A stretch of DNA of 64,000 nucleotides from Magicicada septendecula (Eukaryota; Arthropoda; Insecta; Hemiptera; Cicadidae), in contig CM068367.1 of assembly GCA_034769895.1 (NCBI GenBank), forward strand, positions 85,117,654 through 85,181,653, read 5' to 3'. This document shows, piece by piece, positions 47,022 to 58,529 of this stretch. Made by a program: the position numbers and the translations under genes. The first letter of the stretch is position 1. Each line of letters starts with the position of its first letter. The notes beneath the pieces are model-generated. The model did no database searches. It worked only from the letters and a program-made list of their open reading frames with translations, and had not been told where the DNA came from.

Positions 47022-47173
47022 TACCAGCAGACGGAAAACAGAACTGTGCAAAATTTGTAGAGGAAGGCGTTAGAGAACTGTTGAAAGCAAGGAGAGTACT
47101 ATGTGGCTCATATGTTTATGGTTACTATCTGGAAGACAATGGCTACAGTAGAACAATATTTGAATTCATGCAG
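47022..47173 (+). CDS. ANKIB1: ANKIB1-like E3 ligase, Ariadne-region exon with alternative acceptors
   Basis: A 152-nt exon in its longest form, ending CAG|GTAAAT. It encodes KQNCAKFVEEGVRELLKARR followed by VLCGSYVYGYYLEDN and IFEFMQ, matching the Ariadne helices of ANKIB1. Three AG dinucleotides (ends at 47021, 47027 and 47030) could be used; all keep the frame after the preceding exon and differ only by two or three residues (VPA) at the junction. The start is placed at the first. Confidence 0.85.
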
Positions 47174-47503
47174 GTAAATATTACTTAAAAATTGGGTTCG
47201 CAATTTTACAGTAGTGACTGTTAACATTTATCTCAGTATTTATTAATTTCTCACTATTTTACTCTTTTCTTTGCTGTCATTTTCTTTGACTATTTTTTTA
47301 TATATTAGTAAATTGAAAAATAGTAGTGTGGTTGTGTAATATATTATATATACAAAGAATAAGGCAGATAAATTTTTGTTAAAGTTAATATTACATAAAA
47401 AATTAGTGTCGAATTGAAATCTTAGGCAAGATTGAAGGAAAGATTTGAAAAGAATCAAGACAAGGATTCTCTGTGTGTATTTTTTTCCTTTGTGAATTTT
47501 CAG
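47174..47503 (+). other. Short intron, nothing recognised
   Basis: A 330-bp AT-rich intron ending in TTTTCAG, the shortest found in this gene. Confidence 0.7.
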
Positions 47504-47731
47504 AATGAATTAGAAGAGGTGACAGAAAAGCTATCTGAAATGGTGGCACGACCGTATTTACGAACACCTCGTTCTGTGATTGTACAAACAACAGCGTTGG
47601 CAAGACGCAAGCGGCATGAATTTGCAAGAGCTGTAGCCAAAGGACTTGTACCGCCCGAGACACCTCCGACACTACGTAAACTACGCAGACGAAACTACAG
47701 AGTGCTTGCTATTGATGCCAGCAGTGATGCA
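47504..47731 (+). CDS. ANKIB1: ANKIB1-like E3 ligase, end of Ariadne-type region
   Basis: A 76-codon exon between TTTCAG and GCA|GTAAGC, in phase 0. It encodes NELEEVTEKLSEMVARPYLR and then TPRSVIVQTTALARRKRHEF, the last helices of the Ariadne-like region, followed by a basic segment (RKLRRRNYR) that opens the variable C-terminal tail. PYLRTPR is a strongly conserved ANKIB1 block. Confidence 0.88.
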
Positions 47732-49846
47732 GTAAGCATGTTTAATTTTTTTTTTTTTTTTCTTTAAACAATGCCCTCTTCACTGAAAACCATAAATGTC
47801 ATAGTAATGTTTTATTCTTTGCTTTAAAGATCCTGTCTCTCGTCTTTACTACTATTACTAAACACTCACTGCTCTTTTCAGTGCTTCTGAACTGTGATGT
47901 CTTCTGTTTTATTTCACGTTCACAAATTTTTTAATTTGCTGTCTCTTTTTAAAAAGTATAAGTGCCTTTATAATAGACACAGATTAAAAACATATGAAAT
48001 CAAGTTAATAAAATCAAAATAAATAAATGTTTTTTTTTCATCATGACATTACAAAATTTATCACTCTTTTTATAAATTATCTCTTAATCCCTTTTATATA
48101 TGTCAAAAAATGATCTGTTATTCATTAATTTGATTCAATAAAGTAAATTTCCATTTGGCCCTGTCTTTAGCCAATTCCTTCAACTCGCTATTGTGTGTCC
48201 AATTTAGGTTTAGTATGCACTGTTGTGGCTAACTTGGTTCACCTTCTCTTCCCTTCTTTTCTGCCTATAATGAAAGTTTTAAAAACCTCTTTACGTTATA
48301 GATTGATTCCAGTTGGAGTTTTTTAAAAGTATGTTCACATTCTTTCCAACACCTCCATATTGTATGACTATCTGTCAGTTTGCTCTTAAAATACATACAT
48401 AGGACCATATAGTGAAGGCTTCCAGCTATTTCCTGTGTTATGTCTTTACAATCCACATCCATAAAGGGCATTATCGTACTGATAAAGACAAAAGTATTTA
48501 CAGACCTTTTTTTGTCTTTTTCTGCACTAATATAATTTGAGCAACTAAGAAAAGTTTTCATGAAGAGTGCCACTTCAGCCTGTTGGATTCTGTCTTTTAC
48601 TTTTATTATTTCCAGCATCTGTTAATTTATTTCTGAGATTCCAATGTGGTTGTAATGAGTTACTTGCTTTGTTGTAATGTGGTTTTCAAGCTGCAATACT
48701 TCATTATGGCATGTTTGTATTGTTTTATATTAAAATCTGTGTTTTCTGTGTTTATCTTCATATTGGTCTCCTTCAATATACTGTTTGTTTCTGTAAGAGC
48801 TTCCTCCAGGACAATTTTTACATCTTTATTTATGTTTGCCTCCTTTCATGCATCTCTAATCTTTATTATTGGTTTATATTATTCATGTAATGTTAACTTA
48901 ATTTGTCTTGACTCAGAATTTTATACCAGCATTTTTCAGTATTTTAAACGGTCATGATCACTGAAGTTATAAAATGTCCATTTCTAAGTTACAGAGACTA
49001 TACACATTGTTTTTAATTCACCATCATCTTTTCTTTATCTAATTGGATTACCATTACTTTTGTGTACATGAATTATTCCTAAATCAAAACTGATTTGCAT
49101 TAGATAATCTACACTCATTTCTGGACATCTACACTCATTACGGGTTGTAATACTCTCATTTCTGGAGTAGATCTTTCTTGTCAGTAGTTTTGAGGTTAGT
49201 GTTAAATGAATAGCAGCTAGGCGATTGAAATTGTTGTTGAGGTTATTATGCTGTGGTCTAATATTTCAATTTGACAAAACGCCAGCTCATTAATCCTAAT
49301 GTATTCTCTAGTGGGAATTAAGACCTGGTTCCCACTTCAATGAAGATGGCCATTGTGGGTACACCGGAAACGTTTGACATTTTGTCAAATAAAAATATTA
49401 GATCGCGGCCTAATAGCCCGGATAAAAATATCAATCACCATGTCAACTCCGGCCATTGACATGAATAGTACCTAACTCAGCTAACAGTCGCCAGTTTTTA
49501 ATGTATGACTTGTGATTGATTTTATTAAATTTTTCATCAGTGTACAATTATATATATATATATATATATACACATTTCAGCAGAAACATCAATATATTTT
49601 ATAGAGTCTGGCCCTCATTTAATGCAACTAATACTTCATATGTCAGATGAATACTTTTTGGTCAGAAATATGTTTAAAAACAATACTATAAAAGTCCATT
49701 GCCCAAAAATAGCAAATGTGCTACATTTAAAAGTATTTCTATACAATAAAACTAAAACTCGCCCTTTCAGGTTTCATAAGTTGACTGCAGAATTTTATAA
49801 ATTGCAAACTAATTTTGCTGACAGTTTTTGAATTTCTTGTTCCAAG
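47732..49846 (+). other. Intron with a TA run and a foldback fragment
   Basis: 2.1 kb, largely T-rich. A fragment of a hammerhead-like repeat lies at 49318-49470 and a TA run at 49548-49571. The remainder is unrecognised. Confidence 0.55.
49318..49470 (+). repeat. Single-arm fragment of a foldback repeat
   Basis: ATGAAGATGGC (49340-49350), then GAAACGTTT and the block CGGCCTAATAGCCCGG follow the order seen in each arm of the foldback element at 50601-50881. The box before the hairpin has A instead of C, so a hammerhead core would be inactive. Confidence 0.5.
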
Positions 49847-49969
49847 GATGCAATTGCCGAGTCGCTGAAAGATCTAGATACAAACAACCCGTGGGTTAAA
49901 GATTCACAAGGCCGGCATAATAATCTTAGTGCTATCTATGATTGGCCAGATTTTGACTCAGACGATGAG
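49847..49969 (+). CDS. ANKIB1: ANKIB1-like E3 ligase, C-terminal tail exon
   Basis: A 41-codon exon after TTCCAAG, starting DAIAESLKDLDTNNPWVKDS and ending WPDFDSDDE with donor GAG|GTATTT. The phase matches the previous exon (GCA|GAT). Reading through the donor meets a stop after three codons (VFL, TAG 49979-49981), so this could be a terminal exon in some transcripts. Vertebrate ANKIB1 is much longer beyond this point, so a spliced continuation is more likely. No further exon was found up to 64000. Confidence 0.75.
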
Positions 49970-50600
49970 GTATTTCTGTAGAGAGTTTATTTTTAAACAG
50001 TAAACTGAAAAATACAAAGAGACACGTGGTTGAGTTAACATGTTCTGTTGAATAATTCCACAAATCTGTAATGTCATTACCTATTTGTTTTGAGTAGTTT
50101 GTCTAATTACATCTGGTTACTTACCAGATACAGAGTAAAGCCAGGCTAAAGTATGGATGTATTAGCTAAATCAAGACTAAAAAGTAGCTTACTAAACCTC
50201 TGGAGCTATTTCAAATTGAGTTGTGTTTAAACAGTACTGAAGATACATTTATTTACACTTGCATTTGCCTTTACACAGGATCAGCAGCATGGCAACTGTT
50301 CTTCCTTCTTCTCTGCCTAATGTCACCTCTGTGGGCAGTTGAAAACACTCCAAGCCCCAACGCACTCTGTTCATTATTGACACTCTGTGTCTGTTCTTCA
50401 TTATGTAACTGTAAATGTCATTGCCTTTGTCAATTATATTCCTCCTGTTTGCATACCAGTGATCCCACTATCTTATATGCTTGCCAAATTGGCCAAATCA
50501 TTTCAGGATTTACCTATTAATTTCATATCTTATTCTACAATGATACACTAAAGTCTGTTTCGACATTCACTAACCCTCCATATGAAGTATACTCTCTGCC
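49970..50600 (+). other. Probable intron start, nothing recognised
   Basis: 630 bp after the last recognised exon. A 99-codon frame at 50221-50520 is Cys/Leu-rich and low in similarity to anything known; it is likely chance. Confidence 0.5.
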
Positions 50601-50881
50601 TTTGAAATATCTACTGGGCTGTTTGGGCGTGGTCAAGGTTTACATTCAAACCAAACGTTTCAGGAGCACCACTGGTTGCCATCTTCAGTGAATATTCCTG
50701 TCAATCTAACGTGGGGTGCCGTACATCAGCCATCACCACAGTACTGTGGGCCTGACATACGACACTGCAGTTTAGGTTGACTCGAATAACCACTGAAGAT
50801 GGCAGGCAGTGCTGCTGCTGAAATGTTTCGTTTGAATGTAAACCTTGGACCATGGCCAAACAGCCCGGTAGATATTTCAAA
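50601..50881. mobile_element. Foldback element with hammerhead-like arms
   Basis: Left and right arms of about 90 bp are inverted copies beginning TTTGAAATATCTACYGGGCTG at each outer end. Each arm contains the block GGTTTACATTCAAAC, GAAAC or GAAAT, and CTGAAGATGGC (minus at 50688-50682, plus at 50793-50799). A CAGTACTGTGG palindrome lies between the arms and also occurs in the satellite-associated modules. No coding capacity. Confidence 0.75.
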
Positions 50882-51577
50882 TACATCTGACACTGGCCGT
50901 GAAACCCTTAGAACAATAATACTCTCTGTCTGTTACATGAAGGAGTCAGTCCAACATTCAGAATGATATAACCAAAGATTACCTTAACATTAAAAAATAC
51001 CACTAGAACTTTCTCCACAATATGGAGCAGCACAACATTTTTGCATGCACAGTCTACTTGTAAATTCTGCCTTTAAGCTTTTTTTTTCTTTTCTTATGCA
51101 TTATGGCTTGCAATAGACTCCTAATCATGTTCACTGTACCTACATCTGATATTCTTCAAGATATTGTGTAGCTCACATGCTCAGAATGATTCCATGTGGA
51201 GTGCTTTGATGTGATAATGTGTTCTTAAAAGTGCAGCACTTCCCAACACTGTTTCTGTGCACCAATCAGATAGCACCATTAGTAAGATGAGATTACCATT
51301 CTGAGTCATCGTTGATATAGTGTTGCCACAGTTCATCACTGCAGCTTATTACCCTCAGTCGAGCCAACCCATCATGTTGTCTTCATTCTGCTGTTGGTAT
51401 AGCCGTTGTTTAAAGATGTGCAGAAATATGTCAACAATGCAACTACACTGATGCAAGATACAAAATTCATTACCACTGGTAATGATGACGCTATGATGCT
51501 GACACGTAGCAGTGTAAATGAGGAAGCGACAGCAGATAATTCGATCCATTGTACCAAACAGAGATGGTAATGTGAAC

Positions 51578-51726
<149 letters not shown>

Positions 51727-52442
51727 CTTTATTTTGTTTATAATTATATTATGTAGAATGTAATCAACTTTACATAATATCTCGCTTACACACACACACA
51801 AGGAAGAAAGGTTCTATAAAATCTAATATTTAAAAAAATATATTAAAAAATATTTTTGCGTCTTGCTAATATGTACATTTTGTTGAATCACTTATACCGT
51901 TTTAACATTGTTGGAGCTGATTTTTTTTAATAAGTTACAATTGTTATGCTGAAGGACTGTTTTGTTTTGTACTGCCTGTTGTTAAAAAATACTCCTCTAT
52001 ATATTATATAAAAGCAATTTTATAAATACTGTATTGTATAAGGGATTTCGTTATTCATGACCTAAAATTTTTTCTTCTGTTTTTCCCCATTCCAATAAAA
52101 AGTAATTTATATTCTTTTGAAGAGTTTTCTATTCACTTTATCCATTTTATAATAAATATTACCACACTTTAAAAGAGAGTTAAATATTACCACATTTCTC
52201 TTTAAAGTAAATTTATCTAAAAAATATGTAACCTCATAATGCAAGGATTGTTGTGAAAGAAATAAATGTTTGTAGGAAGACTGGCAAGTGATTTTATACT
52301 CTCAATAACAGAACAGAAAATATATACATGTAAAATAAAATACTTTTAAAATAAAAGAAATACTTTTGATCACTTTATAAATCGAAATATAATACACAGG
52401 AAAGGCATAATCTACCTTTCTGTGTATCTCCCTGACTCTCTT

Positions 52443-52443
<1 letters not shown>

Positions 52444-52485
<42 letters not shown>
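52444..52485. repeat. (CA)n microsatellite, 42 bp
   Basis: An uninterrupted CA run. Confidence 0.96.
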
Positions 52486-52486
<1 letters not shown>

Positions 52487-54137
52487 GAAATGTTCTATAA
52501 AATCTAAAATTTAAACAAAAAAATAAAAAAAATATTTAAGTTGGAAAGTATCCAATCTACAAAATTAAGGCATGTACAAAAATCATTGTCATCATTAAAC
52601 ATTTCTTAATAGACTTAATTTATACTGAGATATGTACTGAATTCTAATATTTTACAGCTTTGAAATTAACACGAGATTTTGCTATTGAATATATAATAAA
52701 TTGTTGTATTATAATGGAAAAAAAACAGATTTTGTTAACGAAACCATGATGTCTGACTAGGTGCAGTAATTTTATTCTGTTAATGGCTATTAATAAAAGA
52801 AAACATATTGCTAAAAAAGTTTTAATAAGTTTAAAAAGTCCTAACAAAAAGTTGGCCGTAGAAAAAAATAAGTCTGTACATGTATAATTTTCAAACAAAA
52901 TCATGATTATCAAGCTCATCATTTAAGAATTTTAAAAACTAAAAAATATCCATTAATAGGTTCTTATAACTCATGTGTACCTTACTAAATTTTACATCAA
53001 GTATATTATTCTAAAAACTCGTATTTGTAATAAACATATAATACAAATTTAACTATTCTATAATTACTTTATGGCCAGCTTTTCTCATGTCTTCTCAAAT
53101 TTGTTGGCTAGGTTTTCTATACTGCTTCAAAAAAATGTATTATTGCTTTGCATGTACGTATTTTACAAGGTGCATGGCATGTTGCTCTTTCGGTTTGTTT
53201 TGTTAGTATAAGCTACTACACTGTTTCTAAATGTATTTGTGTAATTGTATCCATGCCTGATAGTATCTCTCTACATAAACCATACGGAGATGGCATTAAA
53301 ATGTAGACATGAGAGGAAATTTTTAAAGACACCCATCAGTGTTGTAAATTTCTTAGTGAAGCTCAGTGAGGAAAAGTTTCCTGAACATTTCTGAGAAATT
53401 TGGAAAAGTTGAGAAAGTTTCCAAAGTTTGTAAAATTTGTTTGCTCTTCAAGCAGAAATTATTGGACTTGAAAAATTAAAAAAACTAATCTGAAATTAAT
53501 CAAACAGTCCTATCCTATTTATTGACCCAAATTATAGAAATGTGAGGAAGATTTAAAAGTGAAGACCATGTAAGTGCTACAAAAATAATATATTTTTACA
53601 CACTAGCATCATAGCAAATAGCTGTACAGGAGGTTCTCTATTTTCGGACATTCGACTTTCACTTTTTTTTCGATCATTCAAAAGTGATACCCTTTATTCA
53701 AGTCTTGTACTACAGCTTCAGACTTTCGAACATGGATGGAGGTGTAAGGAAATGAATAAGAGTTAGTACAAGTGCACATATTCTTGTATTATGTTATATT
53801 AGTATTCCCGCTGCTATGGTTTTTCATAATCAATTGATGTCAGTCTATTTATATAAAGAATCTAAAGTTTTAAAGTGATCATTTTTTCATGTAATTTTTT
53901 TCATATATAAGACTGTGCTAATGTGTTTTCACAAACATTGCTTATACACTTTACTAATGTACGAAAACAATTAATTTAGCATGTTACTGTATTATGTATG
54001 TTTTGTAGTAAAGAGTGGTCATATAATGTAAATTTAAGCAAGAATAATATCCAATTTCATTACACCACATTGTATTACAGTTCATAGAACTGATCCTACT
54101 AACTTGCATTCACAGTAAGCCTACTGTACATACTGTA

Positions 54138-54214
54138 CAGTACTCGACTTTCGAACAATTTGAGTTTTGAACACGTTTTTGGGAAAACGCATTATGTTCA
54201 AAAGTTGAGGACTG
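54138..54214. mobile_element. 77-bp TA-flanked MITE, Tigger-like
   Basis: The ends CAGTACTCGACTTTCGAACA and the inverse of CAGTCCTCAACTTTTGAACA match at 16 of 20 bases. TA lies on both sides (54136-54137 and 54215-54216). The size and palindromic layout resemble MADE1-type miniature Tigger derivatives. It may instead be the right end of a larger element starting at 53627. Confidence 0.55.
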
Positions 54215-54369
54215 TATGTATTCGCTTAGGTATAGTGATATTCTAATCACTTAGGTTGGCATTTTTGTGGGATCAAGTGCATTAATATATTTGTATGGAG
54301 CGTCTAGTGGAAACATTGAATCAACTGAATATCAGTCTAACTCTTGTTTCCAGATATGCAACTACTACT

Positions 54370-55722
54370 TGTAACAATAAAAAATAGACCTAAATATATA
54401 AAATAAATAAAATCCTCTACCAGGACTTACCTGCACGCAATTACAACACTTACCTGTTTCTGAAATTTTACCAGAAGACCAAGGTCGCCACGATTATTTT
54501 TTATAGGATAAAATATCGAAAACCTTTACACTCCACCCTAAATAAAACGGACAATTTAGCAATCTGACCCACCCAATTAATAACTCAGAAAGATTCCGGA
54601 ACGTTAGACGAATTTTTAACACAGAAATGAGATATGGTAATGACGAAATAACTTAGACTAACACATTTTATCTGGAACTTAAATACTTTTAATTACTTGA
54701 AAATTAGTTTAAATATTTTGATAAGAACCCTATGACCAAAAATGAATTATACATTAGGTATTATATTTACATTGAACTATTAATGCATTAAGTGTTGTAG
54801 TTAAATATTCACTATAAAGCAGCCCATTCTGCCATTCACTCATTCACACCGTATAATATATATATTCCCCTTATTTTTTTCTCGAGTCTTAAGTTGAATA
54901 ATATGTTCTGAAAATGGATAATAGTTCGTGAATAATAATAATTAAAATTGAATAACCATGGTACGTTACGTAACGCTTAGAGTCCCGTTCACCACGTGCT
55001 GTTGGATAGATGCATCTGAATATTTGTCCGTTACGAACACTTATAACTTTCGTAGATCACTTCATTTACTACCATTCACAGTGTCACTCCACTTATTCAC
55101 ACCGATTGCTCTTTTTTTGCTGAAACTTAGTTTTTTGTAACCACGAGTCTTGGCTAGCGTGCGGCCGCCGCCGCAGCCATATGTAGACTGGGTATAGGCG
55201 GTAGGAAACTGCCGTTCACTGCCACCTGCTTTGCATCGTCGTTCATGTTTAGTTGTTGTGTGGTAACCACTTTATGCGTGGCATAGAGCTGGTATATGTG
55301 TGTGACCAGAGGACAATATTGGCTTCTGCTCTGCTGATGTCATTTAAGTGGGCGTGGTCTAAACGACACTTCCGTAGTGAACCCAACGGAACGATGAAAA
55401 TTTCACTATATGGCCATCTTACTTTTTTGCCAACGCTTGGGTAGGCGCCCATGCTTGGTGTGCACATGGGAGCGCAATGCCACACTCTCGCATAGTTCTT
55501 GGAATTTTGGTGGAGGTGCAAATGCTCTGCCGCATTCCTCAACAACAACTGCGTCTTCTAGCGTTGTTTCACTGTTCTGTTACACTGACTGATACGTTGC
55601 ACAATACAATTACAGTTTTTACCAATTTATTATACCAGTCCGCCCGAAAACGAAATAAATAAAAATATAAATATATGCCCCAAACGGTTAAAATAAAGAC
55701 ACACAAAATTTGACCCGCTACA
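54370..55722 (-). repeat. Element III 3' LTR (1353 bp)
   Basis: It differs from 59750-61102 at three positions noticed by eye, all in the middle part: CCACGAG/CCTCGAG, CGCAGCC/CGCGGCC and GCACATG/GCGCATG. A sense-strand 99-codon frame (55249-55548) recurs in the other LTR as part of the duplicate. Confidence 0.96.
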
Positions 55723-55772
55723 ATACCCCCTCGATGAGAATTCTGCTGTCCACGACAGAAGAAATCTCATCG
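55723..55772 (-). promoter_or_regulatory. Element III hairpin and polypurine tract
   Basis: On the minus strand the arms CGATGAGA and TCTCATCG pair perfectly over 8 bp. Inner arms TCTTCTGT and ACAGCAGA pair at 7 of 8 positions, closing on CGTGG. AGGGGGTAT and the LTR follow directly. Confidence 0.8.
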
Positions 55773-56596
55773 ATAACCCCGAAGAGGACCGGTGAGGAAC
55801 TGGTGCCAACAACCCCCTGGTTCTTAATCTGCATGGGTACACGACCCCCCTGGCTCAGCGACCATGGACTCATCTGAACGAGATCACTGGACTTCTCCGT
55901 AAGAGATCCCAACACCGAGAAATCGATCAGACTCGCACCACAGCCCACCTCGCCCTTCAACATACTACCCCCAAAAATCCTCAATCCCTGGCTAAAATCA
56001 TTCCAGCTCCTCCGCCGATATGGATCCCCTTTTTTGCAAGCTGGGCTGCCTTTGGCAAATACTGGGCTCACACACTCTAACATTACATATTACCATAACA
56101 CATAAGAATAAAACTTTCTTTTAAAATTTATCAAAAATTTAAAAAATTCAAAATTCAAAAAATAATCGTTTATCAAAAAATTCTCTTCCTCTTTTTTCTA
56201 ATTTTTGTTTCAATGACTTAACCTAAACATTCCTATTAATACAAATACATCCTTACTCTAGCATGAGAACAATTTATAGCCTACCAATATAAAGCAATAC
56301 AATACAAGAAACATGGTTAATACACACATATAATAAACGAATAATTATCTAACATATTCATTCGCTGGCAGGCGAAAAATCAAGTTTTTTTTTTTCTTCA
56401 AAAAAAATTTAAAATTTTCAAAATTTTAAAATTCAAAAAAAAATTATTCATTAAATATTTATTAAATTTATTTATTAAATAACATTTATTAAAATTATTC
56501 AAATATTGGTTTGAATTAATTAAACAAACAAATCACAATTAGCTTCCTACTATACACAAGCTTAGTAGGTGTATGAACTCATCAGCTGATCATAAC
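55773..56596 (-). other. Element III 3' internal region
   Basis: A minus-strand frame of 121 codons (56083-55718) runs through the hairpin and ends at a TAG formed with the first LTR bases. The same stretch in Element II is frameshifted, and differences between them include several amino-acid changes, so nucleotide-level conservation is more likely than a conserved protein. Sequence beyond 56083 is AT-rich. Confidence 0.5.
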
Positions 56597-56623
56597 TAGG
56601 TCAAGTCCAAAACCCTTGACCTA
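56597..56623 (-). other. Conserved 9-bp hairpin in Element III
   Basis: TAGGTCAAG and CTTGACCTA pair over 9 bp with a 9-nt loop. It is the counterpart of 42144-42169. Confidence 0.65.
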
Positions 56624-57070
56624 CATATGTTATGTAGGATTTCTGAAAACACTTTGAACATCTGTAATATCCTACCTTGAAATACAAAACATAATAAAAC
56701 AAAATATTTAAAACAAACAAAATATTATTACAAATAATAATCAAATTGGCATTTACATTATTTAAAACAAACAATTCTTGACTTTACATTATTTTCAAAT
56801 TTTATCAAAATTCTGTCACTGGTGAAAAAAAATAAACAATTGTATATTCTTTATCATGAATCTCTCTGCCTTTTCAACAATCTTACCTTAATATACTGTG
56901 GGTGATGTAAATTATTTATTCTCGTTTTTCTGTATGAGATTTCTATACATATATAAACTTTCTCCCCCTGACTCTAATATTTATCAACTGCAACTCCCAA
57001 GACACCCATCTCTATCAAAATATCTACTAATCAGGACATTCTAAACCCCAACTTACCATTTAACACAAAA
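56624..57070 (-). other. Element III AT-rich non-coding region
   Basis: About 450 bp resembling the same interval of Element II in patches; no frames or motifs. Confidence 0.5.
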
Positions 57071-57265
57071 CGCCACCTTCTCTACATATATGAAAAAATA
57101 CTCTCTAACCCTTTGTACATAGGATACGTGTTTCCTTCCCAAAACTCATTCCCTTATGTTGGTCCCTGGACTCCCCCTAGGTAACCCTTTCCGGCGCCAA
57201 TCGGTCCCTATCCCGTCCCAACCCTTGTTGCGGACTCCCCAAATACACTACCCCCTAATACAAAA
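57071..57265 (-). other. Conserved GC-rich island in Element III
   Basis: The counterpart of 42609-42805. The core contains TTTCCGGCGCC (the GGCGCC palindrome reads GGTGCC in Element II) and CCCGTCCCAACCC. It is the best-conserved non-coding internal part of the two elements outside the hairpin region. Confidence 0.65.
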
Positions 57266-58529
57266 TTGCCATCCCCAAAATTCTCAATCTCATTTCATTA
57301 CTACAAATACACAAAATAACCTCATTAACTATAAAAACAACAATATATCATTCAAAATCTACATAAAGTCTCCATTACCACTGTGTCAACCTTCATACTT
57401 CACAAAATTCTGTTATATCACATCAACTCAAAAACAGCATTACATTATATTCATCTCCATCATTTCACATTTAACGTTTAATTCAATTTGGACAGGTCTA
57501 CATGTCCCATAAAACACTTATCACCCATGAATTATCTTTTATTAATTTGCATATTCTTTTTATCTTTACTTCAAAATATCTGTAGTACACTAAACATTAA
57601 TTACTTGTAACATTTACAAACCAATATACCAGTGACATGGTATTGTTGATCAGCTGATATCCTAACATAATTAAAACACCATGGATACCTTTCAAAATTG
57701 AACAGTTACATGTAATACATTATCAACACTTACTTCTATTATGTTGATTGCCTGCCAGGCGTCTAATGATTGGCTTAGAAAAAAAATTACACACATAATG
57801 AAAATACATTTTATCAACAACTATATCTAACACACAACAATAAAATGATTGCACAAATAGCAATAAACCTGGATTATTAGCATACATCAAACAAACAATT
57901 CTCTTTTAAATAATTTATATAAAAATTTATAAACATTATTATTTAAAATTTTTCATTAACTCTTTTTATTTATCATCATGATGAATTTATCCTGTGTTGT
58001 AATCAGATTTTCAAAAATTCTAAATTTATTATTAATACATATTTTTAATCATTATGTTCCACAAAATAAACCATTTACCATTTATTTACTTATTAATTAT
58101 TATTAAATCAAAATCTCACCAAACAATTTAATTACCTTATAAAATTCAAACACATAATATTCAATCACACTATCTAAACATCTCCACTTATTTAATTCAA
58201 TTTATTATTAAAATTAAATATTCATTTGATTATTAAAATAACATATCTCAATTATTATCAACATTCTACAAATCATTAACTATTGTCTTCATAATTATTT
58301 TGTTATTTAATTAGAGTGCAAAAATATTAATAATATTATTATTATTAATACAACATTTTCTAAAACATATACACATTACATTTCACAATACACACAAATG
58401 AATTCAATATTATTTACAAAATATACGTCAAAATTGTTCAAGTGTATCTCACTTCAGATGTCCAAATCAGCAAGGTCATTACCAGAAATTTATAAAATTC
58501 AAACAAAGTCTATACACTGATATTCTAGT
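57266..58529 (-). other. Element III AT-rich region after the coding frame
   Basis: About 1.26 kb of strongly AT-rich sequence with no frame or motif, apart from TGATCAGCTGATATC near 57648. Confidence 0.5.

Noticed and set aside
50221-50520. 99-codon Cys/Leu-rich frame as a tail exon of the E3 ligase
   Set aside because: Its composition is unlike the acidic/polar ANKIB1 tail, it has no ubiquitin-interacting motif, and no splice sites in the right phase were seen.
55249-55548. 99-codon frame repeated at 60629-60928, and the frames shared by 40360/45592 and 40960/46193
   Set aside because: They are LTR duplicates of very young elements. Without older copies, conservation cannot be inferred.
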